A stretch of DNA of 64,000 bases from Sabellastarte sp. h YS-2021 (GCA_964017235.1 OZ024932.1:82277451-82341450), one strand, 5' to 3'. Positions 33,440 through 45,801 are shown, numbered from the stretch's first letter. A program made the numbers and translations. Notes: generated by a model not told the origin, from the letters alone.

Positions 33440-34470
33440 GCAAATGCAATATCCTCGCTCGACCTTGAAGAAGGGGTCCAAGGTCAAATCCAACCACACA
33501 AACACATTCCCAGCCCATGATTTCCTATAGGTTGGTTTACCATCCCAAACCTCTAGGACCAATAATAAGCGAGTTATAAGCACTTTTAAGTTTGGCTGTC
33601 CTTATTTGACCTTGAGGGCGGGGTCCAAGGTCAAATCCGACAACACCAAAACATTCCCAGCCCATGATTTCCTGTAGGTTGGTTACCATCCCAAACCTCT
33701 AGGACCAATAATAAGCGAGTTATAAGCACTTTTAAGTTTGGCTGTCCTTATTTGACCTTGAGGGAGGGGTCCAAAGATCAAATCTGACCACACCAAAAAA
33801 TTCACAGCCCATGATTTCCTATAGGATGGTTTACCATCCCAAACCTCTAGGACCAATAATAAGCGAGTTATAGGCACTTTTAAGTTTCGCTATCCCTGTT
33901 TGACCTTGAAGGAGGGGCCCAAGGTCAAATCCGACAACACCAAAACATTCCCAGCCCATGATTTCCTGTAGGTTGGTTACCATCCCAAACCTGTAGGACC
34001 AATAATAAGCGAGTTATAAGCAATTTTAAGTTTGGCTATCTTCGTTTGATCTTGAAGGAGGGGTCCAAGGTCAAATCTGACCACACCAATAGATTCCCAG
34101 CCAATGATTTCCTATAGGTTGGTTTACCATCCCAAACTTCTAGGACCATTAATAAGCGAGTTACAAGCACTTTTAAGTTTGGCTATCCTCATTTGACCTT
34201 GAAGGAGGGGTCCAAGGTCAAATCGGACCACATCAACAGATTCCCAGCCAATGATTTCCTATATGTCTGTTTACCATCCCAAACCTCTAGGACCAATAAT
34301 AAGCAGGTTATAAGCACTTTTAAGTTTGGCTATCCTTGTTTGACCTTGAAGGAGGGGTCCAAGGTCAAATCTGACCACACCAAAACATTCCCAGCCCATG
34401 ATTTCCTACAGGTTGCTTTACCATTCCAAACCTCTAGGACCAATAATAAGGGAGATATAAGCACTTTTCA
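33440..34470 (+). repeat. 146-bp array, family B (copy 2)
   Basis: About seven units, 146-148 bp apart, with ACCAATAATAAGCGAGTTAT, TTTGACCTTGAAGGAGGGGT and CCAAGGTCAAATCTGACC. Each unit carries TGACCTTG and its inverse CAAGGTCA about 20 bases apart. Confidence 0.9.
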
Positions 34471-34489
34471 TGACCGACAAAGAAACACC

Positions 34490-34720
34490 TGTGGTGGCCA
34501 TCTTGTTTTTCAAAATGCGGCCAAAAATATTCACAGTCAAGATTTTATAATGAGGAACATATCCTGCGAATTTGAGATCTCCACCTATAATACCCTTTGC
34601 TGTAGGGCGCCAACAAAAGTCCCTGTTTAAAGTAGAATAAACGTCCCTGGCGGCCATCTTGTTTTTCAAAATGAGGCCAAAAATATTCCCAGGCAACATT
34701 TCATGGTTATTAATATATCC
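34490..34720 (+). repeat. Dispersed repeat, unoccupied hAT site paralogue
   Basis: Follows the family B array and matches 11440-11645. Its CACCTGTGGTGGCCATCTTG corresponds to the target of the hAT-type element at 6356. Confidence 0.7.
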
Positions 34721-34799
34721 TGCAAACTTAAGAAGGCTAGCTATAATATTTTTTTCGTTACAGCGGTAATGGTGAAATCTCTCTACACACTGCGGCTAT

Positions 34800-36400
34800 C
34801 CAGTGGATACAATGATTTACTCAACAGTGAGAACCTGAAAGTAGCTATTGCTCAGCTATGCCATGACATAGAGGTCTGCAATTTCACCATGTTATAGCTG
34901 ACCAAAAATTATGTGAGTAACATATTTAAACAAAATACTCTAAATGTAATAGTTTTCAAGTTACAATTGATTTACTCAACAGTGATAACCTCAAAGTAGC
35001 TATTACTCAGCTATGCAATGAGCTACACGTCTGAATTTTTACTATGTTATAGCTGACCCAAAAGTAGATGAACAACATGTTTAAGCAAATTACTGTAAAT
35101 GCAATAGTTTTCAAGTTACAACTGATTTACTCAATAGTGAGAACCTCAAAATAGCTATTGCTCAGCTATGCTATGAGCTATAGGTCTGTAATTTCACTAT
35201 GTTATAGCTGACCCAAAAGTAGGTGAACAACATATTTTAGCAAAATACTCCAAATGCAATATTTTTCAAGTTACAACTGATTTACTCAACAGTCAGCACC
35301 TGGAAATAGCTATTGCTCAGTTGTGCCATGAGCTACAGGTCTGTAATTTTACTATGTTATAGCTGACCCAAAAGTAGCTGAATAACATATTTACACAAAT
35401 CTCTGTACATGCAATAGTTTTCCAATTACAACTGATTTACTCAACAGTGAGAACTTCAAAGTAGCTATTACTCAGCTATGCAATGAGCTACATGTCTGAA
35501 TTTTTACTATGTTATAGCTGACCCAAAAGTAGATGAACAACATATTTAAGCAAATTACTGTAAATGCAATAGTTTTCAAGTTACAACTGATTTACTCAAT
35601 AGTGAGAACCTCAAAATAGCTATTGCTCAGCTATGCTATGAGCTATAGGTCTGTAATTTTACTATGTTATAGCTGACCCAAAAGTAGGTGAACAACATAT
35701 TTTAACAAAATACTCCAAATGCAATATTTTTCAAGTTACAGCTGATTTACTCAACAGTCAGCACCTGAAAATAGCTATTGCTCAGTTGTCACATGAGCTA
35801 CAGGTCTGTAATTTTACTATGTTATAGCTGACCCAAAAGTAGCTGAATAACATATTAACACAAATTTCTGTAAATGCTATAGTTTTCCAATTACAACTGA
35901 TTTACTCAACAGTGAGAACTTCAAAGTAGCTATTACTCAGCTATGCAAGGAGTCACAGGTCTGGAACTTCACTATGTTATAGCTGACCCCAAAATAGGTG
36001 AATAACATATTGAAACAAATACTGTAAATGCAATAGTTTTCAAGTTACAACTGATTTACTCAACAGTATAACCTAAAAGTAGCTATTACTCAGCTATGCC
36101 ATGAGCTACAGGTCTGAAATTTTACTATGTTATAGCTGACCCAAAAGTAGCTGAATAACATATTTATAGAAAATTCTGTAAATGCAATAGTTTTCAAGTT
36201 ATAAGTGATTTTACTCATAATGGAAGTTACTGAAAAGCCCAAAAGTAGCTATTACTCACTTAGCTATTGAGACAGACACCCAAGTTACTCACCATGTTGT
36301 AGCTATGAAAAAAGTAGCTGAATAACATATTTTGACAAAATGCTCTAAATGCTATACTTTTCAAGTTATAAGTGATTTAGTGCAAGATTTCATGAATTTT
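34800..36400 (+). repeat. 155-bp array, family D (copy 3)
   Basis: About ten units at a regular 155-bp spacing (AGCTAC/T at 35331, 35486, 35641, 35796). Pairs of units two apart are more alike than neighbours near 34960-35900, suggesting a 310-bp or larger higher-order unit. Confidence 0.88.
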
Positions 36401-36409
36401 AATGCATTA

Positions 36410-36640
36410 AAAATAGCATCAGAGATGCCCGTACCCCACAGCCTAGGGAAATATTTTCAACACCATGAGATACAGAAGTACTGTATCAGTACAAACTTCA
36501 GGATACTTTCAGAGCACTGTCAGTTATATAAAGGTCCAAACAATGTTTAAATGGAGAAATAATGTTTAAAAGAAAGATCATGCATATAAAGATGAAGTAT
36601 TAAAACAAGATAATTCAATAACAAGATGACAGCATTAATT
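36410..36640 (+). repeat. Dispersed repeat R, copy 3
   Basis: CCCACAGCCTAGGGAAATAT and ACACCATGAGATACAGAAG, again directly after a family D array. Confidence 0.75.
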
Positions 36641-36894
36641 AGCAAACTAAAAATTCAACCCTCTTTATCTACATCTGCATGGCCGAATTATGGTTTAGAT
36701 GGTTTGAACATTACCATGCATACAGAAGTGGTAATACATTTAATGAATGCTTATGTGTGGTGTTGGAGCAAAATCTGTGGCTCACTTGATGAAATTCTAT
36801 CTCTTACAATGGGAAGTTATGAAAGTAAAATTCTTAATAAATTCTAATATGACTTTAACAGTGCTTAATCTGCATCAAAAGACAGACCCAAAGG
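36641..36894 (+). repeat. Linker of composite module, copy 2
   Basis: Matches 31991-32376: GAATTATGGTTTAGATGG, TGTGGCTCACTTGATG, GACTTTAACAGTGCTTAATC. Confidence 0.65.
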
Positions 36895-38466
36895 TGCAAC
36901 AAGATTTTATAGGTCAAGGTCACTAGGACAAGGTCAAAGGTCAAATTAAGGTGAAACCATGATAATACACACCTACAGCCCCTAACCAATGTCCCTACAA
37001 AGTATCAACTTCCTACACCTTACAGTTTCCAAGATATAGCCCGGACAAGATTTTATAGGTCAAGGTCACTACGCCAAGGTCAAAGGTCAAATCAAGATAA
37101 GATCATGACGCTGCACAACTACATCCCCTAACCAATATCCCTACCAAGTATCAACTTCCTACACCTTACGGTTTCCGAGATATAGCCCGGACAAGATTTT
37201 CAAACTCAAGGTCACTACGGCAAGGTCAAAGGTCAAATCCTGGTCAGACCATGACGTTGCACACCTACACACCCTAACCAATGTCCCTACCAAGTACCAA
37301 CTTCCTACACCTTACGGTTTCCGATATATAGCCCGGACAACATTTTATAGGTCAAGGTCACTACGGCAAGGTCAAAGGTCAAATCAAGGATAGACCATGA
37401 CATTGCACACCTACACCCTCTAACCAATATCCCTACCAAGTATCAACTTCCTACACCTTACGGTTTCTGAGATATAGCCCGGACAAGATTTTATTGGTCA
37501 AGGCCACTATGGCAAGGTCAAAGGTCAAATCAAGGTCAGACCATGACACTGCACACCTACACCCCCTAGCAAATGTCCCTGCCAAATATCAACTTCCTAC
37601 ACCTTACGGTTTCCGAGATATCGCCCGGACAACATTTTATAGGTCAAGGCCACTATGGCAAGGTCAAAGGTCAAATCAAGGTCAGACCATGATGTTGCAT
37701 ACCTACACCCCCTAACCAATATCCCTACCAAGTATCAACTTCCTACACCTTACGGTTTCTGAGATATAGCCCGGACAAGATTTTATAGGTCAAGGTCACT
37801 ACAGCAAGGTCAAAGGTCAAATCAATGTCAGACCATGACGTTGCACACCTACACCCCCTAACCAATATCCCTACCAAGTATCAACTTCCTACACCTTACA
37901 GTTTCCGAGATATAGCCCGGACAAGATTTTATAGATCAAGGTCACTACGGCAAGGTCAAAGGTCAAATCAAGGTCAGACCATGACATTGCACACCTACAC
38001 CCCCTAACCAATATCCCTACCAAGTATCAACTTCCTACACCTTACGGTTTCCGAGATATAGCCCGGACAAGATTTTATAGGTCAAGGTCACTGCGGCAAG
38101 GTCAAAGGTCAAATCAAGGTCACACTATGACGTTGCACAACTACACCCCTAACCAATGTCCCTACCAAGTATCAACTTCCTACACCTTACGGTTTCAGAG
38201 ATATAGCCCGGACAAGATTTTCAAACTCAAGGTCACTACAGCAAGGTCAAAGGTCAAATCAAGGTCAGACCATGACGTTGCACAACTACACCCCCTAACC
38301 AATGTCCCTACCAAGTATCAACTTCCTACACCTTATGGATTCTGAGATACAGCCCGGACAAACTTTTTCCCGCCGCCCGCCCACCCGCCCGCCCGGACGC
38401 CCGCCCGCCCATCCGGACACCATGGGTGAAAACAATACCCCAACAGCCCTTAAGGGCTGTGGGGTA
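36895..38466 (+). repeat. 146-bp GGTCA-rich array, family C (copy 3), with hairpin
   Basis: About ten highly similar units, 146 bp apart. Each carries five AGGTCA half-sites, including AGGTCAAGGTCA (spacing 0), AGGTCAAAGGTCA (spacing 1) and AGGTCAAATCAAGGTCA (spacing 5). Followed by a (CGCCC)-type stretch (38371-38410) and a terminal hairpin at 38435-38466 on CAGCCCTTAAGGGCTG. Confidence 0.92.
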
Positions 38467-38496
38467 AAAATTATTAAAAAATTTATTAAAAAAAAA

Positions 38497-38862
38497 TTAA
38501 GACAGATCCAGGTCTCATACTCACACAAGAGAATCTACCTCTGGCCTAGTACATATATGCAAGATATGAGAGAAATTCCTGCAATAGTCACTGAGAAAAT
38601 TGTGATAAAGTGTTGAAATTTTCACACTTTTGGTGGGGGTACCCCCATTGTAATGTCTCTAGCAAACAGACGAACAGACAGATTTGCATGCCTTGAACAA
38701 TTTTCATCCTCGATAGATACGGTATCTTTTAAAAAAACAGCATGTCTCAAGGCCTTGTAGTTTTGGAGGAGAAGTTGTTCACGCGTGCGCGGACGCGTAC
38801 GCCCACGCCACAGAGTGACGACATAATGTCAGCTGACTGACAAGTCAGCTGACATAATAATG
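38497..38862 (+). mobile_element. Hairpin-type element G, copy 2
   Basis: Begins AGACAGATCCAGGTCTCATA. It has a GCGCGGACGCGTACGCCCAC stretch and ends in a strong hairpin ATGTCAGCTGAC (38826-38837) / GTCAGCTGACAT (38844-38855). Confidence 0.75.
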
Positions 38863-38865
38863 AAG

Positions 38866-39588
38866 GCAGATCCAGGCCTGATCCCCACACAAGGGAATCT
38901 ACATGTGGTATAGTACATAATAACTACATATATGCAAGATAAGAGAGAAATCCCTGCAATGGTCAATGAGAACTTGGTGAGTGTTGAAATTTTCACACTT
39001 TTGGTTAGGACTTGGATGGGTGCAGTCCTGAGTACCCACACTCTGAAAACTGACCCAAATTAGAGTAATCGTGAGATTTAGTATCTACCATTAGAAATCT
39101 TTTGTACACAAATAGTAACAAAACCTTATGAAGAAAAACGTCTTTTATTTGACCAGGCATTATTGAATATGGAGTAAATTATATGTTTTTAAGGCAGAAA
39201 CACAGCTTTAATGAATATTATGTCGCGAAAATGTAGCAATGTGGCATACTTTACACAAACATTTCATTTAGCAGGCAATAATACAATGTGCTGTGAGTAA
39301 TTCAGTTGTCAAAATGGACTTGAATCCTAGCAATTACTGACTCGTCTTTCTGGGCTCAGGTAAGTAAGGTAACCATTTGCAGTCCTACTTTTTGTAGGGG
39401 GCCTCACTTGTAATGGCTCTAGCAAACAGACGAATGAACAGATCTGCATGCCTTGAACAATTTTTCATCCTCATCTTTAAAAAAACCCAGCATGTCTCTA
39501 GGCCTCGTAGTTTTGGAGAAGTTGTTCATATGGATGCGAATGCGTACGCGCATGCTGCAGAGTGAGGACATAAAAATTACAAATGCAG
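38866..39588 (+). repeat. Two truncated element G copies with unassigned DNA between
   Basis: 38866-39030 repeats the 5' part of element G (GCAGATCCAGGCCTGATCC). 39385-39575 repeats its 3' part (GGCCTCACTTGTAATGGCTC, then GATGCGAATGCGTACGCGCA). The sequence between them is unassigned, so this may be one G copy split by an insertion. Confidence 0.55.
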
Positions 39589-40375
39589 TAAAACCTCTGT
39601 GAACCGAAAATGTCAGAAGAGGTTATATAGGAGCAGTCCTTAATATCCATAGGGTTTAAAATTTGCCTGAAATTGCTCTTACTGTTACAGTTTTCCAGGT
39701 TAATGACCTTTTTTATTTCTGCCAAAATTAAAGAAAAACTACAGTATTGCTTTGCAGGGAAAATTTTTTTTTGCGTAGCAAAAACAAAGCATTTCAGTGA
39801 GCATTAATGATTTTGTCACCATGACTGTCTTATATCTGTTCAATGTTTTTCCTTTTATGCAAAAATTCAACCTACCTGCAAAAATGGCAATCAAAAATGT
39901 CAGGAAAATGATTTTTGCCAAAAAGTTGGCAGATGACCCCACCTTACACTGGGGTCAAAAATTTTGTCGAAATTGCTCTATCTTGCACCGTTTGCAAGAT
40001 AAATGCCTTTTCTGCAGAAATTCAAGATGGCCGCCAAAAATTGCAAGAAAACATTTTTTGGCCAAAAATTGGCATATGACTATGCTTATAAACTGGGAGT
40101 CCAAAATTTAGTCAAAAGCACTCTATATTGCACCGTTTTCCAGATAAATGTGACTTTGTGTTTTTACGCAGAAATTCGAGATAGCCACCAAAAATGGTGG
40201 GAAAATGATTTTTGGCAAATATTGCCAGCTGTCCCTGTGGATACCCTGGAAATAAAAAATTCCTACGAAATTGCTGTATCTTGCACCATTTCCGAGATAA
40301 TGCAGAAATTCAAGATAGCAACCACAAATGGCAGGAAAACGAATTTTGCAAAAAAAGGCAGATGACTCTTTAGTT
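39589..40375 (+). repeat. Diverged ~155-bp array, family S related
   Basis: Four or five diverged units with TTGCACCGTTT.CAAGATAAA, GAAATTCAAGATGGCCGCCA and AAAATGATTTTTGGC. Related in word content to the 169-bp arrays at 50190 and 56300. Confidence 0.65.
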
Positions 40376-40571
40376 AAGCATGGGCATGAATAGGTATATG
40401 GGCTCGAGTTGATCCATATCCAAGGCTTAAATGAGGCCTACAACAAGGATAAGGTACACACACCTTCCCAAGAAAACTTATGGCCCTTCCATTTGTACCA
40501 CACAAACATGTAATTCATTCTGTCCCTAAACACACTGGCCACTGATTAACGACTGACAAAAGTCTGTTCAT

Positions 40572-40874
40572 ATGTCTATGACACATGGATCCAGAGTTGC
40601 GTGGCCCCCTTTCAAATGGTCTGTCTTCATGCAGGAAATAAAACAAAACAATGACACTGAAGGATGGCACCATAAATTCAACAAGAAAGGAGGCAGGGGC
40701 CAAGTTCAATTTTACCTCCTGATTGCCTTGTTACATGAGGAAGACCATTTTGTGGAGGGCCAGACAAGGTTGGTCAGAGATAACCAGTTAACATGTATGG
40801 AGACGGAAGAATATAGACAAGTGAATGCCGCCATAAACTCATTGTGGGCTAAATTTAATGAGAGTGAGATATGA
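40572..40874 (+). pseudogene. Transposase-derived C-terminal fragment (MULE-like)
   Basis: A 100-codon open stretch. WPPFKWSVFMQ, NNDTEGWHHKFNKKGGRGQ and QFYLLIALLHEE recall the C-terminal region of MULE-transposase domain proteins of invertebrates (TNND.EGWH..LN...GRG..QFYLL..LLH.E). Upstream frame is blocked and no catalytic region is present, so this is a fragment or a terminal exon. It is a different subgroup from 10437-10820, which has a shorter NNSCEAWNHGF version. Family named from motif memory only. Confidence 0.55.
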
Positions 40875-41469
40875 CCAAAGAAATTTTGGAATGATGCTAT
40901 TATAAATACTGGCTCAAAAGAGGATGAAAAAGAAAATTAAGACAATTAGAAGACAGGGTTTTATTATTTTTGTTAGTAGTGTGAATGATGAACCAGTATA
41001 TGGTTTTTGATTTGTTTCTAGCATAAATAACGAAATTCACAAAGAATATTTGGGAACCGGTTATTAAAAACATCATCATTTTAGGCTTTCTAATGCCTGA
41101 TACTTCATCAAAATGACAAAAATATGCATATTTTGTGAAATATGTCACATCTTAACTTTATTTTGAGTAAAAATCATGTTCACAAAGTGTTACTTAATAA
41201 TATCTCGGGAAAGCACAATCAATTCTGGTTCATGTATGCCACATAATTTGACTGCACACTAACAAGTTTACAAAATGCCAGATTTTGTTCGCTACAAAGA
41301 CCCGGTAACCGGTTTTGATTTCTATAAACGGTTTCACCACTAACTTTTGTACATTTTATCTTACATTTATACCACTAGTGATGGAGTAAAATTATTTTTC
41401 ATACTGTGGCATTATGTGTACAATGAAATTACGTTTTATCATTGATATTTTTCTTATTGTTTCAATTAT
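40875..41469. other. Unassigned
   Basis: No gene or repeat recognised. Confidence 0.35.
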
Positions 41470-44165
41470 GTGTACCAGGGATGGATCGGTACCAAAAATG
41501 TGTACATCGGGAGGTTGTCAGTGTAAAACTGTACTGATACCGGGACTTTGTGGTTTAGTACACCCAAACCAAACATGGACGTTTCCTCTTTTCGAAATTG
41601 CAACAAATGTGCCTAAATGCATAAAATATGAGATAAATGCTAATAATTTCTTCATATTTCTTGTTTCTTCCCAATATTTTAAGTTTTCCTTCAATTTTAT
41701 GAGTTGCCAAGTGAGATTAAAGTGATAAAGTGTTGTTACCAAAATATGGCAGTTCTGCTCAGTGTAATCAATAGTACTGTATAAAGTCTTCAAATACATG
41801 ACAATTGGGGATAAAGGCTTGTAATTTCTTCAGGTTTTGGATATCCAATATTTTTATAATATAGTGAAGTGGCAGTTATAAAATCTCATCACAGTATTTA
41901 AGTAAAATGGTTTTAATACTGAGATACCGGGCCTCTCCAGTAAATTAATTAGAGAGCGGTTCAAGCTGGTAACCTAAACATCTCATGAAGTGAAGGAAAT
42001 ATGAGTTCACGATGGGGGTTTCTATATTTTAGAAATAGAAAATCTATCAATATTTTACAAATAAAATATCAAATGCTAGTACTTTTATACACACAGACTT
42101 GAGGCCATGGTGAATTTTCTACAATTTTACAAACAGAAGTCTAGCAAAATTTTATTCTCATCGCACCTGCTGTTAAAGTTTTCTGGCAATATTTTACAAA
42201 CAGAATATCAAATGCTAGTACTTGCACACACAAACTTAAGGAAATGTCAGGCCACAATGGGGTTTCTACTCTCTTGCCAAATTTTACAAACAGAAGATCC
42301 AGGTAACCAGTCTATTTTGCGTCTGCAAAAGTGATTAACCAATAAAAACAATGTTACTGAAACCTCACTCAATACAAAGTTCTGGAGTGCGGCAATCCTT
42401 ACTTTAGCACATTTTCTACGGAACCGTTTTACTGTACCTCGGCCATGTCCTTTTTTCTTACTGTTGCATTAATTGTACAATAAAATTACAAGCTTTATTG
42501 TTACAATAAAATCAGTTTTTAATCCAGTTGGTGATTGATTTTTGACAAGAGTCTGAAATAGATTTGGAATAAATAAAAGGGAATTTTGTCCATTTTAAAT
42601 GGAGTCAAAACACCTGTCTACTAAGTGAAACTCCTGTCTGTGTACAGTAAGCGAAGCAAAAACTCCTGTTCATTGTAGTGAATCTTCCATGGAACGAATC
42701 CTCTATGGAACGAAACCTTAGATTATCAAAATCCATCTATAGAAAAATAATTTCTATCTTTATTAGGCTAAGTTTGCATCAAAAAATATATCCTCGCGTA
42801 TGGTTGATTCGACAATCTAATATTTAAACTAGAAAAATGTTTTTGCTAACAAAAACAAAGTGTCCCAAAAGGTTGGATGCTATATAGTATAAAATAGAAA
42901 AGGTTTTTGAAAAGAAAAACATGCAGCACTTGAGAAGAAGCTAAAGTTAAGCAGACAGTATGGAAGTTTATGCATTAACATGAAAGAAAAATGTAAGCTT
43001 TATTTTGTTTTCTATGGTCACAAACTGTGTAAAGTTAATTTAATAAATGCTCTAGTTTGTAAGAAGAGCAGCTTTAAAGCAGATATAAGGCAAAACAAGA
43101 AAATCTGCTATTTTATGACCCCAGTTTGACCCGTAAGAAGGGGTCAGTGGGTAAAGCTGACTGGCTATATACACTCTCCATATATGCGATAGCGTGACCA
43201 GTGGGTTGAAAAGCCCAAGAAGCAATAATCAGAGGGATAAAAGAACTTTTTCCATATGATAAACTCAGCTTTGAAGCAACTTTACTAAGCAGCAGATGTA
43301 AAATTTGCTAAAACCACTGTAAGTTTTACAGTTAAATAAATGACATTTTCCGTTTCCACAAAAATTCAAGCCCCCTGTCAGAATATTGAAAATTCAAATT
43401 TATTTCCAAAAGAGTCCTTACTACTAGGGATGCAAGGAATCATAAAATTGTGAACTGAATCAATTTGCAAATCAAGTTTTGCAAACCAGATCAAGTCATG
43501 AATCGACTTGGTTCAAAAAGACCTTTTTCAATCTTGATGCTAAATATCATGTCACTACGAATATCAAAGTCTTACTAATATATCAGGCATTTAAAGGAAA
43601 ATTTGCTAAGGGGGAAGTTGCAACTCAATAAAAGCCTTTATATGAAACAGTTTATCACTGTTAAATGCCATATATCTATCTATATTTTAGAAAAAGGCAT
43701 TGTAAAATTTAAGCCTTTAGAAAGGCAAAAAGTTTTCGGTATTTCTGGTATCTCGGTATCGAGAGCATTTTACTGAAATACCGTGACGAGATTTTACAAC
43801 CGCCACTTCGCTTGTTAGCACATATAATGGAAGCAAGAGTTAAAATATTAGAAACATACTCAAAATCTGAAGAAATTGTAAGCTTTTCTCCCCAATTTTC
43901 ATGCATTTGCAGACTTTATACAGTACTACTATCGATTACGTTGAGCAGAACTGCCATGCTTAGGTTACGGCAATTAATAACCTCAATTACGCTTGTCAGC
44001 TTATATAACTGAAGTAAAACTTAAAATATTAGGAACAAACAAGAAATCTGAAGAGGAAACGTCCATGTTTGTTTTGGGTTAACTAAAACGCGGAATCCTG
44101 GAATCGGTAAGGTTTTGCATTGGCGACCTCCCGCTGTACATATTTTTCATACCGACCCATCCCTA
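41470..44165. mobile_element. Long-inverted-repeat element (hAT-like ends?)
   Basis: The left arm from AGGGATGGATCGGTACC (about 41477) and the right arm from about 44165 inward (inverse AGGGATGGGTCGGTATG) match over some 450 bp with interruptions, e.g. GGCAGTTCTGCTCA at 41748 and inverted at 43943-43956, and TAAAATCTC-TCAC-GTATTT near 41880 and 43790. Ends of the form CAGGGATGG suggest hAT, but no clear 8-bp duplication is seen. The interior includes 95-bp repeats (41990-42310) and one family H unit (43080-43200). No transposase. Confidence 0.6.
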
Positions 44166-44779
44166 ATTTATATCCTATGAATAATGCTCATTTCTATTTG
44201 CATATAATTGCCAGTGTTTAATGAGTCCCCACAGAATTAGTCCACTGGGTATATGCTGATAAGGTAAAAAAAACAAGTTAATGTGTGTATCCCCAATGCC
44301 CCCCCCCCCCCCCATTGTAGTCTATGCATGAAGAAATGCTCATAAAAGGGGTAAGATATTATCTTTATCTATGCTCTGTTGAAAGTGTCAGTGATATGTA
44401 GATTTTATGTATAAATAAGAGACATAGTAAAGAATATGTTTCCATTGCTGAGTTATTACTTTGCTGCAGAAGAATGGAAATCAGAAGTGATGAGCTGAAA
44501 ATGGGAATTTATAAATGTGTCATTATCAAATTGCTGCACCGAAATAAGTTTGTAAATATTTGGGCCCAGTTTTTCACAATAAAACAAGCACAATTTGATA
44601 TATATCATAATTTTAGATGATAGACAACAAAATAGGAATGTATTTTGCCTCCTTTAATAGTATGTATAAATAGTGAGTGCAATTTCAAAAAGTTAAACCC
44701 TTTGCACGAAGATATGAAAATAACATTAAGACGACATCATTAATATTGAAATATTAAAGTAGAAATTGCTATCCATGAC
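44166..44779. other. Unassigned, with C-run
   Basis: A run of 15 C at 44299-44313; otherwise AT-rich without gene or repeat. Confidence 0.4.
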
Positions 44780-45124
44780 CCCACTGTGACCAGCTCTTAA
44801 GACTCACCACATACGGTTTCCCACTACCTCTTAAAACTTGTAAAGCTGTAGAACCAATAATAAAGAAGATATGAGGCAAAAACAGAAAAATTGATATTTT
44901 ATGACCCCAGTTTGACTCATAAGAGGGGGTCAGAGGGCTAATTTGACCAGCCACCAGGACTCTCAACGAATTCCAACTACTTGTTAATGTATTCTAAAGA
45001 TGTAGAAGCAAAAATGCAAAGGACACATGAGGCAAAAACACATAATCAGCTATTTTATGATCCCAGTTTGACCCATAAGGGAGGATCAGGGGGTAAATCT
45101 GAACGGCTATCTAAACTCTTCACA
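44780..45124 (+). repeat. 155-bp array, family H (left part)
   Basis: Two units with GGCAAAAACA, CTATTTTATGACCCCAGTTT and GACCCATAAG. Interrupted at 45125 by element F copy 2. Confidence 0.8.
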
Positions 45125-45801
45125 CAAGAGGTCAAAGATGCCCCAAAAGGCGGGTTGTGCAGGCAGCAATAAGGTTAGTGACTGCTGTAATTACATTAAG
45201 AAACAAGGAAAGAAATGTTAGGTCACCCAGTTAAGGTGAATGTGTTAGACGTGCTAAGAAACGTAAAACTTGTAATCTAGGTTACATAATTGTATCTATG
45301 CTATAAACAGACAAATGAAAGGATGGAATTACACCAATTTTGAAAGCAACATAGCTATGATGGTGATGTATCTCCCTGTCAAGTTTGAATTTGATTGGAC
45401 AAAGCGTTTTCGAATTAGAATCCAGAAACGGAAATGTTGACGAACAAGCGAATGGACAGAATTACACCAATTTCGAAAGGAACCTAGCTATGATGGTGAT
45501 CTATGTCCCTGTCAAGTTTGAAATCAATTAGACAAATCGTTTTCGAGTTAGAGTCCAGAAACAAAAATCTAGATGGACAGACAAATGGACAAAAAACGGA
45601 CAAACGAACAGACGGAATTGCACCCCTTTCGAAAGGAACCTAGCTATAATGGTGATCTATGTCCCTGTCAAGTTTGAATTCGATTGGACAAACCATTTTC
45701 CAGTTAGTGTCCGGAAACGAAAAATGTGGACAGACAGATGGACGTCGGACACATCAATATAATAGGAGGGTTGGTTACACACGTGTAACCAACCCACCTA
45801 A
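45125..45801 (+). mobile_element. Tandem-core hairpin element F, copy 2
   Basis: Starts CAAGAGGTCAAAGATGCCCC. It has three core units (GTCAAGTTTGAATT-type), a GGACAGACAGATGGACGTCG stretch, and a terminal palindrome 45764-45799 (GGTTGGTTACAC / GTGTAACCAACC) followed by AA, so the end reads CTAA before a T. Left flank ...CTCTTCACA and right flank TAAGGTTTCC rejoin to the array sequence CTCTTCACATATGGTTTCCC with no duplication. Confidence 0.85.

Noticed and set aside
41414..41725. 103-codon frame with a signal-peptide-like start and several cysteines
   Set aside because: It lies in the arm of the long-inverted-repeat element and has no recognisable family; the hydrophobic start is likely chance in AT-rich DNA.
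44299..44313. C-run as an element end or regulatory site
   Set aside because: Simple mononucleotide run with no flanking structure.
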